Of a stretch of DNA of 64,000 nucleotides, positions 54,401-57,839 are shown in pieces. Each line of letters starts with the position of its first letter. Within the stretch, counting starts at the first letter, position 1. Both the position numbers and the translations under genes were made by a program. A model generated the notes under the pieces. It was not told the DNA's origin, did no database searches, and was given only the letters and a program-made list of their open reading frames with translations. This stretch comes from Strongylocentrotus purpuratus (lineage: Eukaryota > Echinodermata > Echinoidea > Camarodonta > Strongylocentrotidae), in NCBI RefSeq assembly GCF_000002235.5, contig NW_022145599.1, forward strand, positions 22,082,155 to 22,146,154. The letters are read 5' to 3'.

Positions 54401-55674
54401 TTCATCGTATGCACTTATCATGATTATGGCTTATAGGGAATCCACAAAAAACATCAAGCTTCGAATCGTGTTTTTTTTTAAATGTAAATATCCGAGCCAT
54501 GAAATTATGAATATAAAGTAGAAGTCGTTTGCTCGTTAAAATTATCGCATATGAAATTAGCCACCCTCTGCATGCAGTCCACATAAAGTGTATAAACTAT
54601 ACTTTCCATTTGTCAAAAAAAGAAAATCGAATTCAGAAATTTTTATATATAAAAATTTTTCATTACGCAGGCTGTATGTTTTCCTGTGATAAAGTCGATA
54701 TATGATACATAAAATGCTTTATTTATTCAAAAAAATCACATTGCACGATTTTTTTTTCACAATTCTTTGAGATTATAATGAACATTGTAAAAAGTGTTAT
54801 TATTCAAAATAGTAACTGTATACAACTTTAGTAACATGATATATTCAATATATTGAATTTTCCCAACTCATTGTCTAATTGCGGTGTTACATTCCCACCT
54901 CATTATTCACAATTGAAGTGGATTCAGTGTACCCCCTACTTGAGTATCTCCTACTGTCAACGTAGGGTAAGCATCTACTGTTTCATTTGCAGTGACTGCG
55001 ACGTCGCGCCAGGGGCTTTAGATGCCATGCAGAGCATTGCAAAGTGACATATGATACAAAGTAACGCTATATTACAATATGCTGCCCCTATATAAATAAA
55101 GCCATGTACGTTTATCTTACGTGCAAGTCAGTAGTGTAGGTAGGGAAGGACCTGAAATATATTTTTCAATTTCACATAGAAGTCTCAAAGTCAATTCGGA
55201 ATTTCACTGTCAGTCACGTTTCCAGGCTTGAAAGACAAATTTTCTCTCTCTCTCTCTCTCTCTTTCTCCAATTTTTTATTTATTTACCTATTTTTTTCAG
55301 TTCTTTTCAGGCATGAATAGAGCACGAATTAGTAGCGCTTGCAACCCTCAAGACGTTGGAGTACTATTGAAATTTTAGACAGCCCGATGAATACTGGAAA
55401 GCCAACCGCAGTAGAAGTAAAATGGTCTTGAATAAAATATTACCATAGTGAAGCATGCCTTCCACGAGAAAATGGTTTTCATCGTGTTAGGGAGGATTTC
55501 TTTTGTGTTTCCATCTCTTTCTAATCCTACCCTCTTAATATTGAAAGCATTATATATAAATAACCTCAAGGAGGATGAAAACATTTTTTAGTCTATTTTA
55601 TATTTCAACATGTTTACCATACCTTCCCCGATTTTCATTTGGTTTGATTTATTTCGATGTATTCACACACTCAC

Positions 55675-55706
<32 letters not shown>

Positions 55707-57518
55707 GCACATTATGATCAATATCGTAGATAAATTATTACTTATAATGACTCTTAAAAAAGTACGTTAATAACTGAATGGATCGTCTTAAGCTTTTTGT
55801 CATGTATAATGTGCGTATAAATGTTGGTAATGTGTGAGTGAATACATGTATTATTTCCAAAATAACTAAATATGTGTAGACTTTGAAAACACTGTGTTGA
55901 CTGATCTTTTCGATGACCTTAAAACCAGTCGCCTTCGTTGGCTATATCTTTTTATCGATCTCCAAGGAATGGAGCGGAGGAAAGCTAATTAGTGTCGCTT
56001 CTCCGCTTCTCTTGAAGCAACAACCTAAATTAATCAAATCATTAAATACTGTTTCAGGAAAGCATGAAACAGTGAATAATTTCCTCAAGTAAGAACAGCG
56101 TAAAAAGCTAAACATAATAACCAAACAAAAACAGAGAAAAGAAAATGTCAGGAAATTGGAAGGCAGTCAACGAAGGCTAAGATGACAATATATAGGCACG
56201 TTGTTCATTGTGTCTAATCCATACTTTTCACTTCAAAATGGTGAAGAGATATTGGTATTACACGAAATCGGCGACTAGTAGTGATTAAAGATATAAACTC
56301 AGAGCTTTTCATCTGACACTCATCAGTCATCAGCGTAAACAGCAAGGGAATATATGAATATAATAATTTGTATATCAGAATTTTGGAAAGCATGATTATT
56401 GTGCAGAACGCAGCTCATTTTATGCTACGGTCACAAAGGTTCGTACGAACGATAATTTCGTACGAATCTCCCTGTTTTTCCATTGTCTTCCCGAATTTCC
56501 ATTGTCTGAAAATCGTTCGTACGGCGTTCGTAGCAGTTTGTAATGGCATTTGTGACCGAGGCTTTAAGTATACTAAAGTAAGAAAGAACCAGGGGTACTA
56601 TCGCATGTATGAACTGAAAGGATTCGTCCTCACCAAAGGAGCTTTAGCTTTACTCTTTTCATTGCTATGCATAGTTCAAACATGCTCAAATGCTCAAACA
56701 GTAGTTTACGTCTGATTGAGGAATTGTATAGGAATTGAGAGATTGTACTTAAAATCTTTTAAATGCACCTGCTTACGAAGATGAGGATGAAAAAACGGCG
56801 ATCAAGGTACTTTTTCTTATGAAGCAAGAGAAGATTTTACATAGTTATTTCATTGGTTTGAAATAAATGTCTCTTTCATTCATCTATTAAAATTTAATTA
56901 AAGACACAATTTAATTTTGAAGAAACATCCCATGTAGGCCAACATGTATAACTCAAAGGTTCTTGTGATATATTCCTTTAGTGATATGTTCGTTGATATT
57001 CTCAATTCATGGGTTTAACTAGTATTATATAATTTATATTGCGAATGTATTCGACGTCAGAACTATATTGGAAAAAAAGTATCAATGTCACATTTATGCG
57101 TAACAGTGTGTGTGTTGAAAATTATTATATAAAAATCAGGGAATCAAATTGGTACAAAAATGCCTCATCCTTGAACAAAGCTGCAATACAGAAATATTTG
57201 ATACGGTAGTTTATTTTATCTCCTCAAGATAACGATAGTTATTCAACATTTATTTTGAGAGGATAACACATAATAAAGGTCTCATCTCGAGCGGTTAAAA
57301 CACTTTCCGATTTCCCTACAGCAAGTAATGAAACAATCGACTAATCATTAGCCTCGGATGCTGATTAATATTATTAAGCTCTACCCATTGTAATGTGTAA
57401 TATAGAGACTCACCGTCGTGATTATCACACAAGCTGCTACCACTATTCCCGAGCCAGCGGCTATCAAAAGCAGCATGATTTCCAATAGCGAACGGCCAAT
57501 TCTCATTGACTTCGACAT
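3316..57518 (-). CDS. TMEM179B: TMEM179/TMEM179B-family four-pass membrane protein, complete gene of six exons
   Basis: The CDS joins 57518-57414, 6692-6588, 5611-5535, 5271-5146, 4266-4188 and 3432-3316, giving 202 residues. Every intron is GT-AG and the phases agree (0, 0, 2, 2, 0). Predicted helices are at about residues 11-33, 65-91, 97-124 and 165-188. Family landmarks appear in order: a short N-terminus and helix 1, then GDFDDKCLLY (human TMEM179B, recalled, has GSFSGRCPLY), a second loop cysteine in SANCRF, ILVSSCILSAGFKEYC after helix 3 (human LVSACILRFG...LC), AVQRIQW (human EAQKIPW), RFYDVLSTAQ (human FYSNLHNAE) and a Trp-rich helix 4. Human TMEM179B is about 219 residues, so this copy looks full length. 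It should sit in a cell or vesicle membrane; the molecular role of the family is poorly known. It may be the single ancestor-like homologue of TMEM179 and TMEM179B, so the B assignment is tentative. The odd point is the 50.7-kb first intron. Confidence 0.86.
4060..4122. repeat. (CTA)n triplet microsatellite in intron 5
   Basis: An uninterrupted CTA/TAG array of about 21 units, preceded by a degenerate (ATT/ATC)n tract from about 3955. It explains the poly-Thr and poly-Ser reading frames here. Confidence 0.95.
4188..4266 (-). CDS. TMEM179B: TMEM179B-like exon 5 (second loop)
   Basis: The exon finishes an Arg codon, then encodes AVQRIQWSKASSIKGDRFYD and VLSTAQ. AVQRIQW aligns with EAQKIPW, and FYDVLSTAQ with the conserved FY...A segment of TMEM179 and TMEM179B. 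The acceptor is CTCAACTGCAG; the donor, CAG|GTATTA, is the weakest of the gene. It enters in phase 2 and leaves in phase 0. A (CTA)n triplet array starts about 65 nt past the donor, inside intron 5. Confidence 0.82.
4596..4624. repeat. (TA)n microsatellite
   Basis: About 14 TA units inside intron 4 of the TMEM179B-like gene. A second (TA)n lies at 5732-5757 in intron 2. Confidence 0.95.
5146..5271 (-). CDS. TMEM179B: TMEM179B-like exon 4 (helix 3 and second loop)
   Basis: The exon completes a Thr codon, then encodes SVPLLFTGLYTVSFTFILVS and SCILSAGFKEYCDSWLQSLGE plus two bases. This is helix 3 and the start of the second outer loop. The stretch ILVSSCILSAGF followed by a cysteine is the best single match to TMEM179B. 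The acceptor is CTGCTGCAG after a T-rich tract and the donor AAAG|GTAAGT. Both ends are phase 2. Confidence 0.9.
5535..5611 (-). CDS. TMEM179B: TMEM179B-like exon 3 (helix 2)
   Basis: The exon encodes VVAAMFALITIAVQGYFLL followed by KRKSHG and two bases of the next codon. It completes helix 2 and gives a basic cytoplasmic loop, like the cytoplasmic loop after helix 2 in TMEM179. The acceptor is CATGCAG and the donor AAC|GTGAGT. It enters in phase 0 and leaves in phase 2. Confidence 0.88.
6060..6172 (+). mobile_element. LINE- or SINE-type 3' tail
   Basis: The sequence ends in GAAATAAACTTAACTGGAACTGAACTGA, written here in parts: GAAATAAACTTAAC then short GGAACTGAACTG direct repeats. An AATAAA followed by short tail repeats is the usual 3' end of an old retroposon. 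No coding part is recognisable. Confidence 0.35.
6345..6564. mobile_element. Palindromic MITE-like element close to exon 2
   Basis: Arms of about 100 bp pair around a 13-nt centre near 6454. TATGAACATGACGGACAAA pairs with TTTGTCCGTCATATTCATA, and TGTAGAACAGGTG pairs with CACCTGTTCTACA, with a few mismatches. It lies in intron 2, about 23 nt past the exon 2 donor. No flanking duplication is certain. Confidence 0.75.
6588..6692 (-). CDS. TMEM179B: TMEM179B-like exon 2 (first extracellular loop)
   Basis: The exon encodes 35 residues, from GDFDDKCLLY to NCRFIIIVQ. It carries the two loop cysteines (protein residues 42 and 63) that flank the first loop in TMEM179 proteins, and the start of helix 2. 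The acceptor is TTCTTGCAG and the donor CAG|GTAAGG, both strong. Both ends are phase 0. An inverted-repeat element begins only about 23 nt past this donor. Confidence 0.88.
6910..6980. repeat. (GA)n microsatellite
   Basis: A GA/CT tract inside intron 1, about 220 nt upstream of exon 2. It produces spurious Glu-Arg and Leu-Ser frames. Confidence 0.95.
7724..8154 (-). mobile_element. TTAA-flanked T2/Kolobok-like MITE, family A copy 1
   Basis: The left end reads TTAAAGGGACTTGGTTACAT and the right end, read on the minus strand, TTAAAATGACTCGGTAACAT. These are imperfect terminal inverted repeats ending in TTAA. The TTAAAGG start is the hallmark of T2-type Kolobok MITEs. The 431-bp element has no ORF. 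A related copy in the opposite orientation lies at 10152-10527. Confidence 0.7.
8830..9064. mobile_element. Inverted-repeat element with TTGATATCAAG core
   Basis: GCGCATTTGGCTTGCACATT on the left matches the reverse complement of AATACGTAAGCCAAATACGC on the right. The arms are about 60 bp with several mismatches. The centre holds three copies of a TTGATATCAAG palindrome (one imperfect). Confidence 0.65.
9950..10032. repeat. (CT)n / (ATCT)n microsatellite
   Basis: Mixed TCTA and CT repeats next to a C-rich tract. Confidence 0.9.
10152..10527 (+). mobile_element. T2/Kolobok-like MITE, family A copy 2 (3' end lost)
   Basis: It starts with TTAAAGTGACTCGGTAACAT and then follows the reverse complement of the 7724-8154 element: CTGCGTAGTTTT, CTTTTACTGTACTAACTCT, CACAGGCTTTTAAAAA and GAGAGAATTAAGGAA all have counterparts. 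Similarity stops near 10527, before the expected second terminus. Confidence 0.65.
12050..12402 (+). mobile_element. Retroposon 3' UTR and tail
   Basis: A T-rich segment ends with CTATGAATGAATAAAATAAA and further TAAA units, the form typical of CR1/L2-like LINE tails. No reverse-transcriptase reading is present. Confidence 0.4.
12655..13156 (+). mobile_element. T2/Kolobok-like MITE, family B copy 1
   Basis: The 502-bp element begins TTAAAGGTAATAAAAAG and ends CTTTGTATTACCTTTAA, giving terminal inverted repeats that include the TTAA target site. Internal landmarks shared with copies at 60300 and 63210 are CATGGTCGCAGCTAC, ACCGGGAGCACCGGTAAAT and CACTATCCACCCAATTTT. Confidence 0.82.
13157..15752. 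other. Intronic stretch with (CT)n tract, no supported gene
   Basis: The only clear structure is a C/T-rich simple-sequence tract at about 13980-14175. It makes opposed Ser/Leu/Pro and Arg/Glu/Gly frames over 100 codons long that are not genes. Confidence 0.6.
15753..16635. repeat. 38-bp minisatellite, about 23 copies
   Basis: The unit runs GAGACGATGCTGAAACGGTT then GAAGGACGGAACCAAGTA, 38 bp, in a head-to-tail array. Copies near 16280-16500 are almost identical and the outer copies diverge (AAGGGGTCGGAG variants). 38 is not a multiple of three, so the open frames (SASSLLGSVLQPF-like on the minus strand) change frame from copy to copy, which is why several overlapping frames stay open. Confidence 0.95.
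16636..17889. other. Intronic stretch with an unexplained open frame
   Basis: A (GA)n tract lies at about 17325-17363. A minus-strand open frame covers 16932-17420; its non-repetitive part is discussed under findings. I recognise no gene. Confidence 0.4.
17890..18046 (+). mobile_element. LINE-like 3' tail with (CAAATT)n
   Basis: GTTGTTAATAAACTCAAATT is followed by further CAAATT units. A polyadenylation-like AATAAA plus short tail repeats marks the 3' end of an old non-LTR retroposon copy. Confidence 0.45.
18425..18512. repeat. (CT)n microsatellite
   Basis: Two long CT tracts separated by a short C/T/A spacer, extending in degenerate form to about 18560. Confidence 0.95.
18925..19035 (-). 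mobile_element. LINE-like 3' tail with (CTTGAA)n, minus strand
   Basis: Read on the minus strand, the sequence ends GACAAATAAACTTGAACTTG plus another CTTGAA-type unit, again an AATAAA with short tail repeats. The direction is opposite to the tail at 17890-18046. Confidence 0.45.
19036..21955. other. Intronic stretch, simple repeats only
   Basis: It contains a degenerate (AAT)n tract at about 20267-20420, a (CT)n at about 21241-21290 and (GA)n at 21743-21772. Short open frames near 19476-19869 show no recognisable domain. Confidence 0.5.
21956..22025 (-). mobile_element. Retroposon tail with (TTTGG)n, minus strand
   Basis: On the plus strand the segment reads as three AACCA/AAACC units followed by AAAAAATCTTTATTTTTGGG. 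On the minus strand this is an AATAAA followed by (TTTGG)n, a typical non-LTR tail. Confidence 0.4.
22026..24840. other. Intronic stretch, simple repeats only
   Basis: It contains (CT)n at about 23218-23268, an A-run of about 26 followed by a G-run at 23505-23545, then purine-rich sequence. No gene is supported. Confidence 0.5.
25156..25232. repeat. (CAT)n microsatellite
   Basis: An ATC/GAT triplet array with a few interruptions, which explains the poly-Met minus-strand frame. Confidence 0.95.
25340..25452. repeat. (GT)n-rich microsatellite
   Basis: A GT/GC/GG-rich tract directly before the first copy of the 347-bp TIR element. Short (GT)n tracts also follow each copy. Confidence 0.95.
25454..25801. 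mobile_element. TIR element inside a GT tract, copy 1
   Basis: It begins CTCTCACCTCAGCATTCTTG and ends GGCCCTGATGTGAGA. The termini are imperfect inverted repeats (TCTCACCTCAG against CTGATGTGAGA, then TTGTGGGG against CCCCACAA). A second hairpin, TGTGGGGT against ACCCCACA, lies inside near 25531-25550. No transposase is encoded. Confidence 0.75.
25854..26201. mobile_element. TIR element inside a GT tract, copy 2
   Basis: It matches copy 1 at every position I compared, at an offset of exactly 400 bp. The two copies are separated by a 53-bp (GT)n/(GA)n spacer. The identity indicates a recent tandem duplication of element plus spacer, or an assembly duplication. Confidence 0.8.
26354..27613. 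other. Intronic stretch, no supported gene
   Basis: A T/C-rich tract at about 26600-26760 gives Phe/Ser/Leu-rich frames. Nothing else is recognised before the open frame at 27614. Confidence 0.5.
27614..27775 (+). CDS. Unrecognised 53-codon exon-like open frame
   Basis: After a possible acceptor (TTTATTCCTTAG) an open frame reads QPKNYPSILGIAMEKVKEKL, QTVYEMMKDAQDLKDAEKW and RFIEHDPFYVLAWG before a TAG. The composition (amphipathic helix with regular Lys/Glu/Leu spacing, then an aromatic tail) looks protein-like and contrasts with the AT-rich flanks. I do not recognise the family. It may be a last exon of an intron-nested gene, a retrocopy fragment or a decayed transposon ORF. Another plus-strand frame at 27425-27613 ends just before it, and I cannot show that the two belong together. 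Confidence 0.25.
   Translation, partial: QPKNYPSILGIAMEKVKEKLQTVYEMMKDAQDLKDAEKWRFIEHDPFYVLAWG
27776..29526. other. Intronic stretch with a short perfect hairpin, no supported gene
   Basis: Apart from the palindrome at 28296-28348 nothing is recognised. The open frames on the minus strand at 28632-28960 show no domain. Confidence 0.5.
28296..28348. repeat. Perfect 26-bp-arm palindrome
   Basis: ATTTAAATAAAAAATGAATA plus AGCCTA is answered exactly by TAGGCTTATTCATT plus TTTTATTTAAAT around a single central A at 28322. The inverted repeat has no mismatch. Confidence 0.95.
29527..30207. mobile_element. TIR-flanked cassette carrying a THAP-domain ORF
   Basis: AATTCTCGCTACCCCAAATA and one more G at 29527-29547 match the reverse complement of 30187-30207 at 20 of 21 positions. 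The 681-bp interior has more CpG than the surroundings and contains one ORF, a THAP domain. P-element and Kolobok transposases carry THAP domains, so a deletion-derived DNA transposon is the natural reading. No target-site duplication is obvious, so the true ends may lie further out. Confidence 0.55.
29798..30094 (+). CDS. THAP-type zinc-finger protein, domain only
   Basis: The 98-residue ORF starts MVFFCEAAQCWAHDSKRKNP and contains a C2-CH zinc signature: Cys5 and Cys10, then a long spacer with the conserved Trp (TWLRLIRRKD), then Cys and His in LCSRHF. The C-terminal part, YPKYFLWNNFGLIGEHRL, sits where the AVPTIF box of THAP domains lies. The family binds DNA through this module. The ORF stops right after the domain, so no transposase or other effector region follows. 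The frame is open further upstream to 29588, but this ATG starts exactly at the domain, as is usual for THAP proteins. It may act as a short DNA-binding (repressor-like) protein, be a first exon whose donor I cannot see, or be a remnant. Confidence 0.7.
   Translation: MVFFCEAAQCWAHDSKRKNPEKWGWMKAVTWVKFPTEAGTRATWLRLIRRKDKVNLTKKSRLCSRHFDKEQIDPDGYAKGYPKYFLWNNFGLIGEHRL
30208..32479. other. Intronic stretch, no supported gene
   Basis: A (GT)n tract lies at about 30230-30266, just after the right TIR of the THAP cassette. Nothing else is recognised. Confidence 0.5.
32480..33560. repeat. Degenerate tandem repeat, unit about 156 bp
   Basis: The block AGCAAACTGC or a variant recurs near 32547, 32704, 32857, 33011 and more weakly near 33172 and 33377. 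TTCAGTCATA/TTTTGTCATA and GTACTTCGGTATCAT-like blocks recur at fixed distances between them. This is an old, strongly diverged satellite-like array of about six to seven units. Confidence 0.6.
33561..35390. other. Intronic stretch, no supported gene
   Basis: A short C-rich run lies at 33760-33775. A GAG|GTATGT donor-like site near 34322 follows a 43-codon open frame (ending PEGER) with no recognisable family. Confidence 0.4.
35395..35535. repeat. Short-unit CCGAAGGTTTGT repeat with inverted tail
   Basis: CGAAGGCTCTGAAGGTTCGT, GCGAAGGTTTATTAATCGAA and CCGAAGGTTTGTGATAATTC are variants of a roughly 16-20-bp unit in tandem. The end (GGAATGACGAACCCTCCGAA, then ACAAACC) is its inverted form. Confidence 0.6.
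36240..36560. repeat. Degenerate AGTACTTGAACGGTAAAGTTCGT repeats
   Basis: Variants such as CAGTACTTCAACGGTTCAGC, GGACTTGAACGGTAGAGTTC, AGTACTGGAACGGCAAAGCT and GTACCTGAAAGGCAAAGTAC follow one another at about 35-60-bp spacing. It is an old minisatellite; weaker units occur back to about 35965. Confidence 0.6.
37654..38038. mobile_element. T2/Kolobok-like MITE, family C
   Basis: It starts TTAAAGGGATCCGGTAAC and ends GTTAAACGATCCCTTTAA, giving terminal inverted repeats that include the TTAA site. The 385-bp interior has no transposase. The TTAAAGGGA start fits the T2 motif TTAAAGGRR. Confidence 0.78.
38039..39360. other. Intronic stretch, no supported gene
   Basis: The open frame at 38782-39360 is 192 codons long but is low-complexity in part and shows no domain. 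It ends in the (TA)n at 39361. Confidence 0.5.
39361..39410. repeat. (TA)n microsatellite
   Basis: About 17 TA units, then a TG interruption and more TA units. Confidence 0.95.
39606..39775 (-). mobile_element. tRNA-derived SINE, family 1 copy 1
   Basis: Read on the minus strand, the head is GGCGCGATAGCTCAGTAGGT then AGAGC, a good A box, followed by CCCGGGTTCGAAACC, a perfect B box and T-arm. The anticodon region does not fold into a 5-bp stem and the sequence continues into a non-tRNA body (GGCATTAATCCTCATTACC), so this is a SINE and not a functional tRNA. Confidence 0.75.
40590..40760 (+). mobile_element. tRNA-derived SINE, family 2 copy 1
   Basis: It has an A-box-like GTAGTCGAGTGGTTTAAAC and a B-box-like TTGGTTTGAGTCC about 40 nt later, followed by CTGACAAGGCACTTATCC. 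The same head occurs at 48968. Confidence 0.55.
41806..42374. repeat. Near-perfect palindrome with 278-bp arms and 13-nt loop
   Basis: Bases 41806-42083 are answered by 42097-42374 as reverse complement; I compared the arms block by block and found no mismatch. The loop is CGTCTTCAGGAGT. One arm is purine-rich (AGTAGAGTTGCAGAGCAGGA), the other pyrimidine-rich. The open frames on both strands are by-products. Confidence 0.92.
42375..45050. other. Intronic stretch, no supported gene
   Basis: Around 43018-43070, CCGGTAAATACC, CCGGTATTTACC and TACCGG alternate in direct and inverted form. TAAA-type tail repeats at 44224-44251 suggest an old retroposon end. A 131-codon frame at 44624-45019 has no recognisable domain. 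Confidence 0.45.
45051..45883. mobile_element. TA-flanked TIR element rich in TTTAAACAAC boxes
   Basis: It begins CACTGTTAGAA and ends TTCTAACAGTG, exact 11-bp inverted termini, each followed outward by TA as in Tc1/mariner-type target sites. At least ten TTTAAACAAC or GTTGTTTAAA boxes crowd both subterminal parts. The middle (45240-45420) is unlike the rest: GC-richer, with a Kozak-like GAAAATGGCGG starting a 19-codon frame at 45333. Confidence 0.72.
45922..46066. mobile_element. 145-bp palindromic MITE, copy 1
   Basis: It begins ATGCTACGGTCACAAAGGTT and ends GCATTTGTGACCGAGGCTTTA (shown as GCATTTGTGACCGAGG plus CTTTA). GCTACGGTCACAAA pairs with TTTGTGACCGAGGC. CGTACGAACGAT-type blocks are repeated inversely inside. 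The second copy at 56422 differs at only about four positions. Confidence 0.82.
46988..47905. repeat. 470-bp tandem duplication
   Basis: Two head-to-tail units begin near 46988 and 47458. ATCCAAGGACATATTTCTAC occurs at 47041 and 47511, and GGTGACTCGACTACTTCATG occurs in both. They are about 90 percent similar by eye. A partial third relative (AAAAGGTCTGCTGACTTCTG) lies near 50767, and a short related block precedes it at 44594 and 46905. Confidence 0.85.
48968..49240 (+). mobile_element. tRNA-derived SINE, family 2 copy 2
   Basis: Its head, GAGGTCGAGTGGTTTAAACA, matches the A box of the 40590 copy, and GTGAGTTCGGGTCCCAG serves as B box. The body runs through CCACTCAGGTGTTAAGTGGG. The tail end is uncertain. 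Confidence 0.6.
49882..50075. repeat. Diverged tandem pair, period about 105 bp
   Basis: GATTCCAAACGAATAAATGA near 49932 and GATTCCAAACGAAGAGATGA near 50037 head two similar stretches that share TTAAAAT-AGAAC, GCAATCCTTCGGTAATTGGG-like and TATGTATATT blocks. Confidence 0.6.
51290..51480 (+). mobile_element. LINE reverse-transcriptase 3' end, broken
   Basis: The reading KPKLWNCLPPSIS matches the conserved APxLWNSLPxxIR block near the C-terminus of Jockey/CR1/L2/Rex1-type LINE proteins. About 20 codons later, in another frame, comes SLALKTFLF, the usual FKxxLKTHLF end. A frameshift therefore separates the two blocks. Only the 3' part of the coding region remains. A weaker TTTCAAAACTTACCTTTT match near 51114 may be a second remnant. 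Confidence 0.65.
51943..52829. mobile_element. TAA-flanked, Harbinger-like nonautonomous DNA transposon
   Basis: The termini GACCCCTGTTACACATACGT and, inverted, GACCCCTGTTACACATGCGT match at 19 of 20 positions. Each is flanked by TAA (51940-51942 and 52830-52832), the usual 3-bp target duplication of PIF/Harbinger elements. Subterminal GAGGCCGGCC boxes recur on both sides. The middle is a 52-bp minisatellite; no transposase is present. Confidence 0.8.
52191..52640. repeat. 52-bp minisatellite inside the Harbinger-like element
   Basis: The unit runs ATGTTATTCTTTGTTTTTAT then CATTCAATCACTTTCTCTTT plus CCGTCTTTGCTT, about nine copies, with two shorter units missing the CTTTCTCTTTCCG part. 52 bp is not a multiple of three, so all three plus-strand frames stay open for about 155 codons; none is a gene. 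Confidence 0.93.
53220..54140. repeat. Diverged tandem duplication, unit about 470-485 bp
   Basis: CAAACTATGCGTA occurs near 53276 and 53744, GAGGCATTTTCAAGC-like blocks and GATGCAGGG at 53489 and 53973, and AATCAAACGACTTACC near 53577 and 54058. The order is the same in both halves. It is older than the 46988-47905 duplication and unrelated in sequence. Confidence 0.75.
54141..56421. other. Intronic stretch, simple repeats only
   Basis: It contains (CT)n at 55240-55266 and (CA)n at 55665-55710. No gene is supported. Confidence 0.5.
56422..56566. mobile_element. 145-bp palindromic MITE, copy 2
   Basis: It is the same element as 45922-46066 in the same orientation, about 97 percent identical by eye, which indicates recent movement of the family. 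TTA or TAA may be the target site but the flanks do not settle it. Confidence 0.82.
57414..57518 (-). CDS. TMEM179B: TMEM179B-like exon 1 (start codon, helix 1)
   Basis: The exon encodes 35 residues beginning MSKSMRIGRSLLEIMLLL and ending VVAACVIITT, a short basic N-terminus followed by the first membrane helix. The start is set by the ATG at 57518-57516; an in-frame TAA lies a few codons upstream, so no longer N-terminus is possible in this exon. The donor is ACG|GTGAGT at 57413, phase 0. The surrounding sequence is CpG-rich, unlike the rest of the window, as expected for a first exon next to a promoter. The next exon is about 50.7 kb away, which makes this link the least certain, but the joint ITT|GDF matches where the family goes from helix 1 to the first loop. 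Confidence 0.8.
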
Positions 57519-57830
57519 TTTCGAGCAGACGACAATTTAGATCTCCACTCTGAGATAATTTCCCGCGCGAAATGATGCTATACCGTAAACTTCGTCGCGA
57601 AACTGTATCGGATTGTCTCCGCCGTGATGCGTGCTCGCACATGCATTCTCTCCATGGCGGTAATGACAACGCACGTGCATGTGCGCTCGGCGACATTTAG
57701 CGGTGATAAAAGGCGCGCATTCGTGACAGACAGGTATTTCACTCCCGTATATTTATCAACGCGGCCGACCCGGAAAAAGAGGTTCTAGGAAATTTACCCC
57801 CAGGCTGGACGATCACTGCTGATAAACCGC
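57519..57830 (-). promoter_or_regulatory. CpG-rich promoter and 5' UTR of the TMEM179B-like gene
   Basis: The 300 bases upstream of the ATG are much richer in CpG than the rest of the window. A near-perfect E2F-type site, TTTCCCGCGCGAAA, lies at about 57558-57571, roughly 40-55 nt upstream of the start codon, and a CCGCCATGG (YY1-like) box lies near 57652-57660. No clear TATA box is visible. The transcription start cannot be placed from sequence alone. Confidence 0.55.
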
Positions 57831-57839
57831 TGATCAGGC

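Noticed and set aside
57316-57696. 126-codon minus-strand frame over exon 1
   Set aside because: It is the wrong frame over the 5' UTR and exon 1; the frame starting at 57518 carries the helix and ends at a perfect donor.
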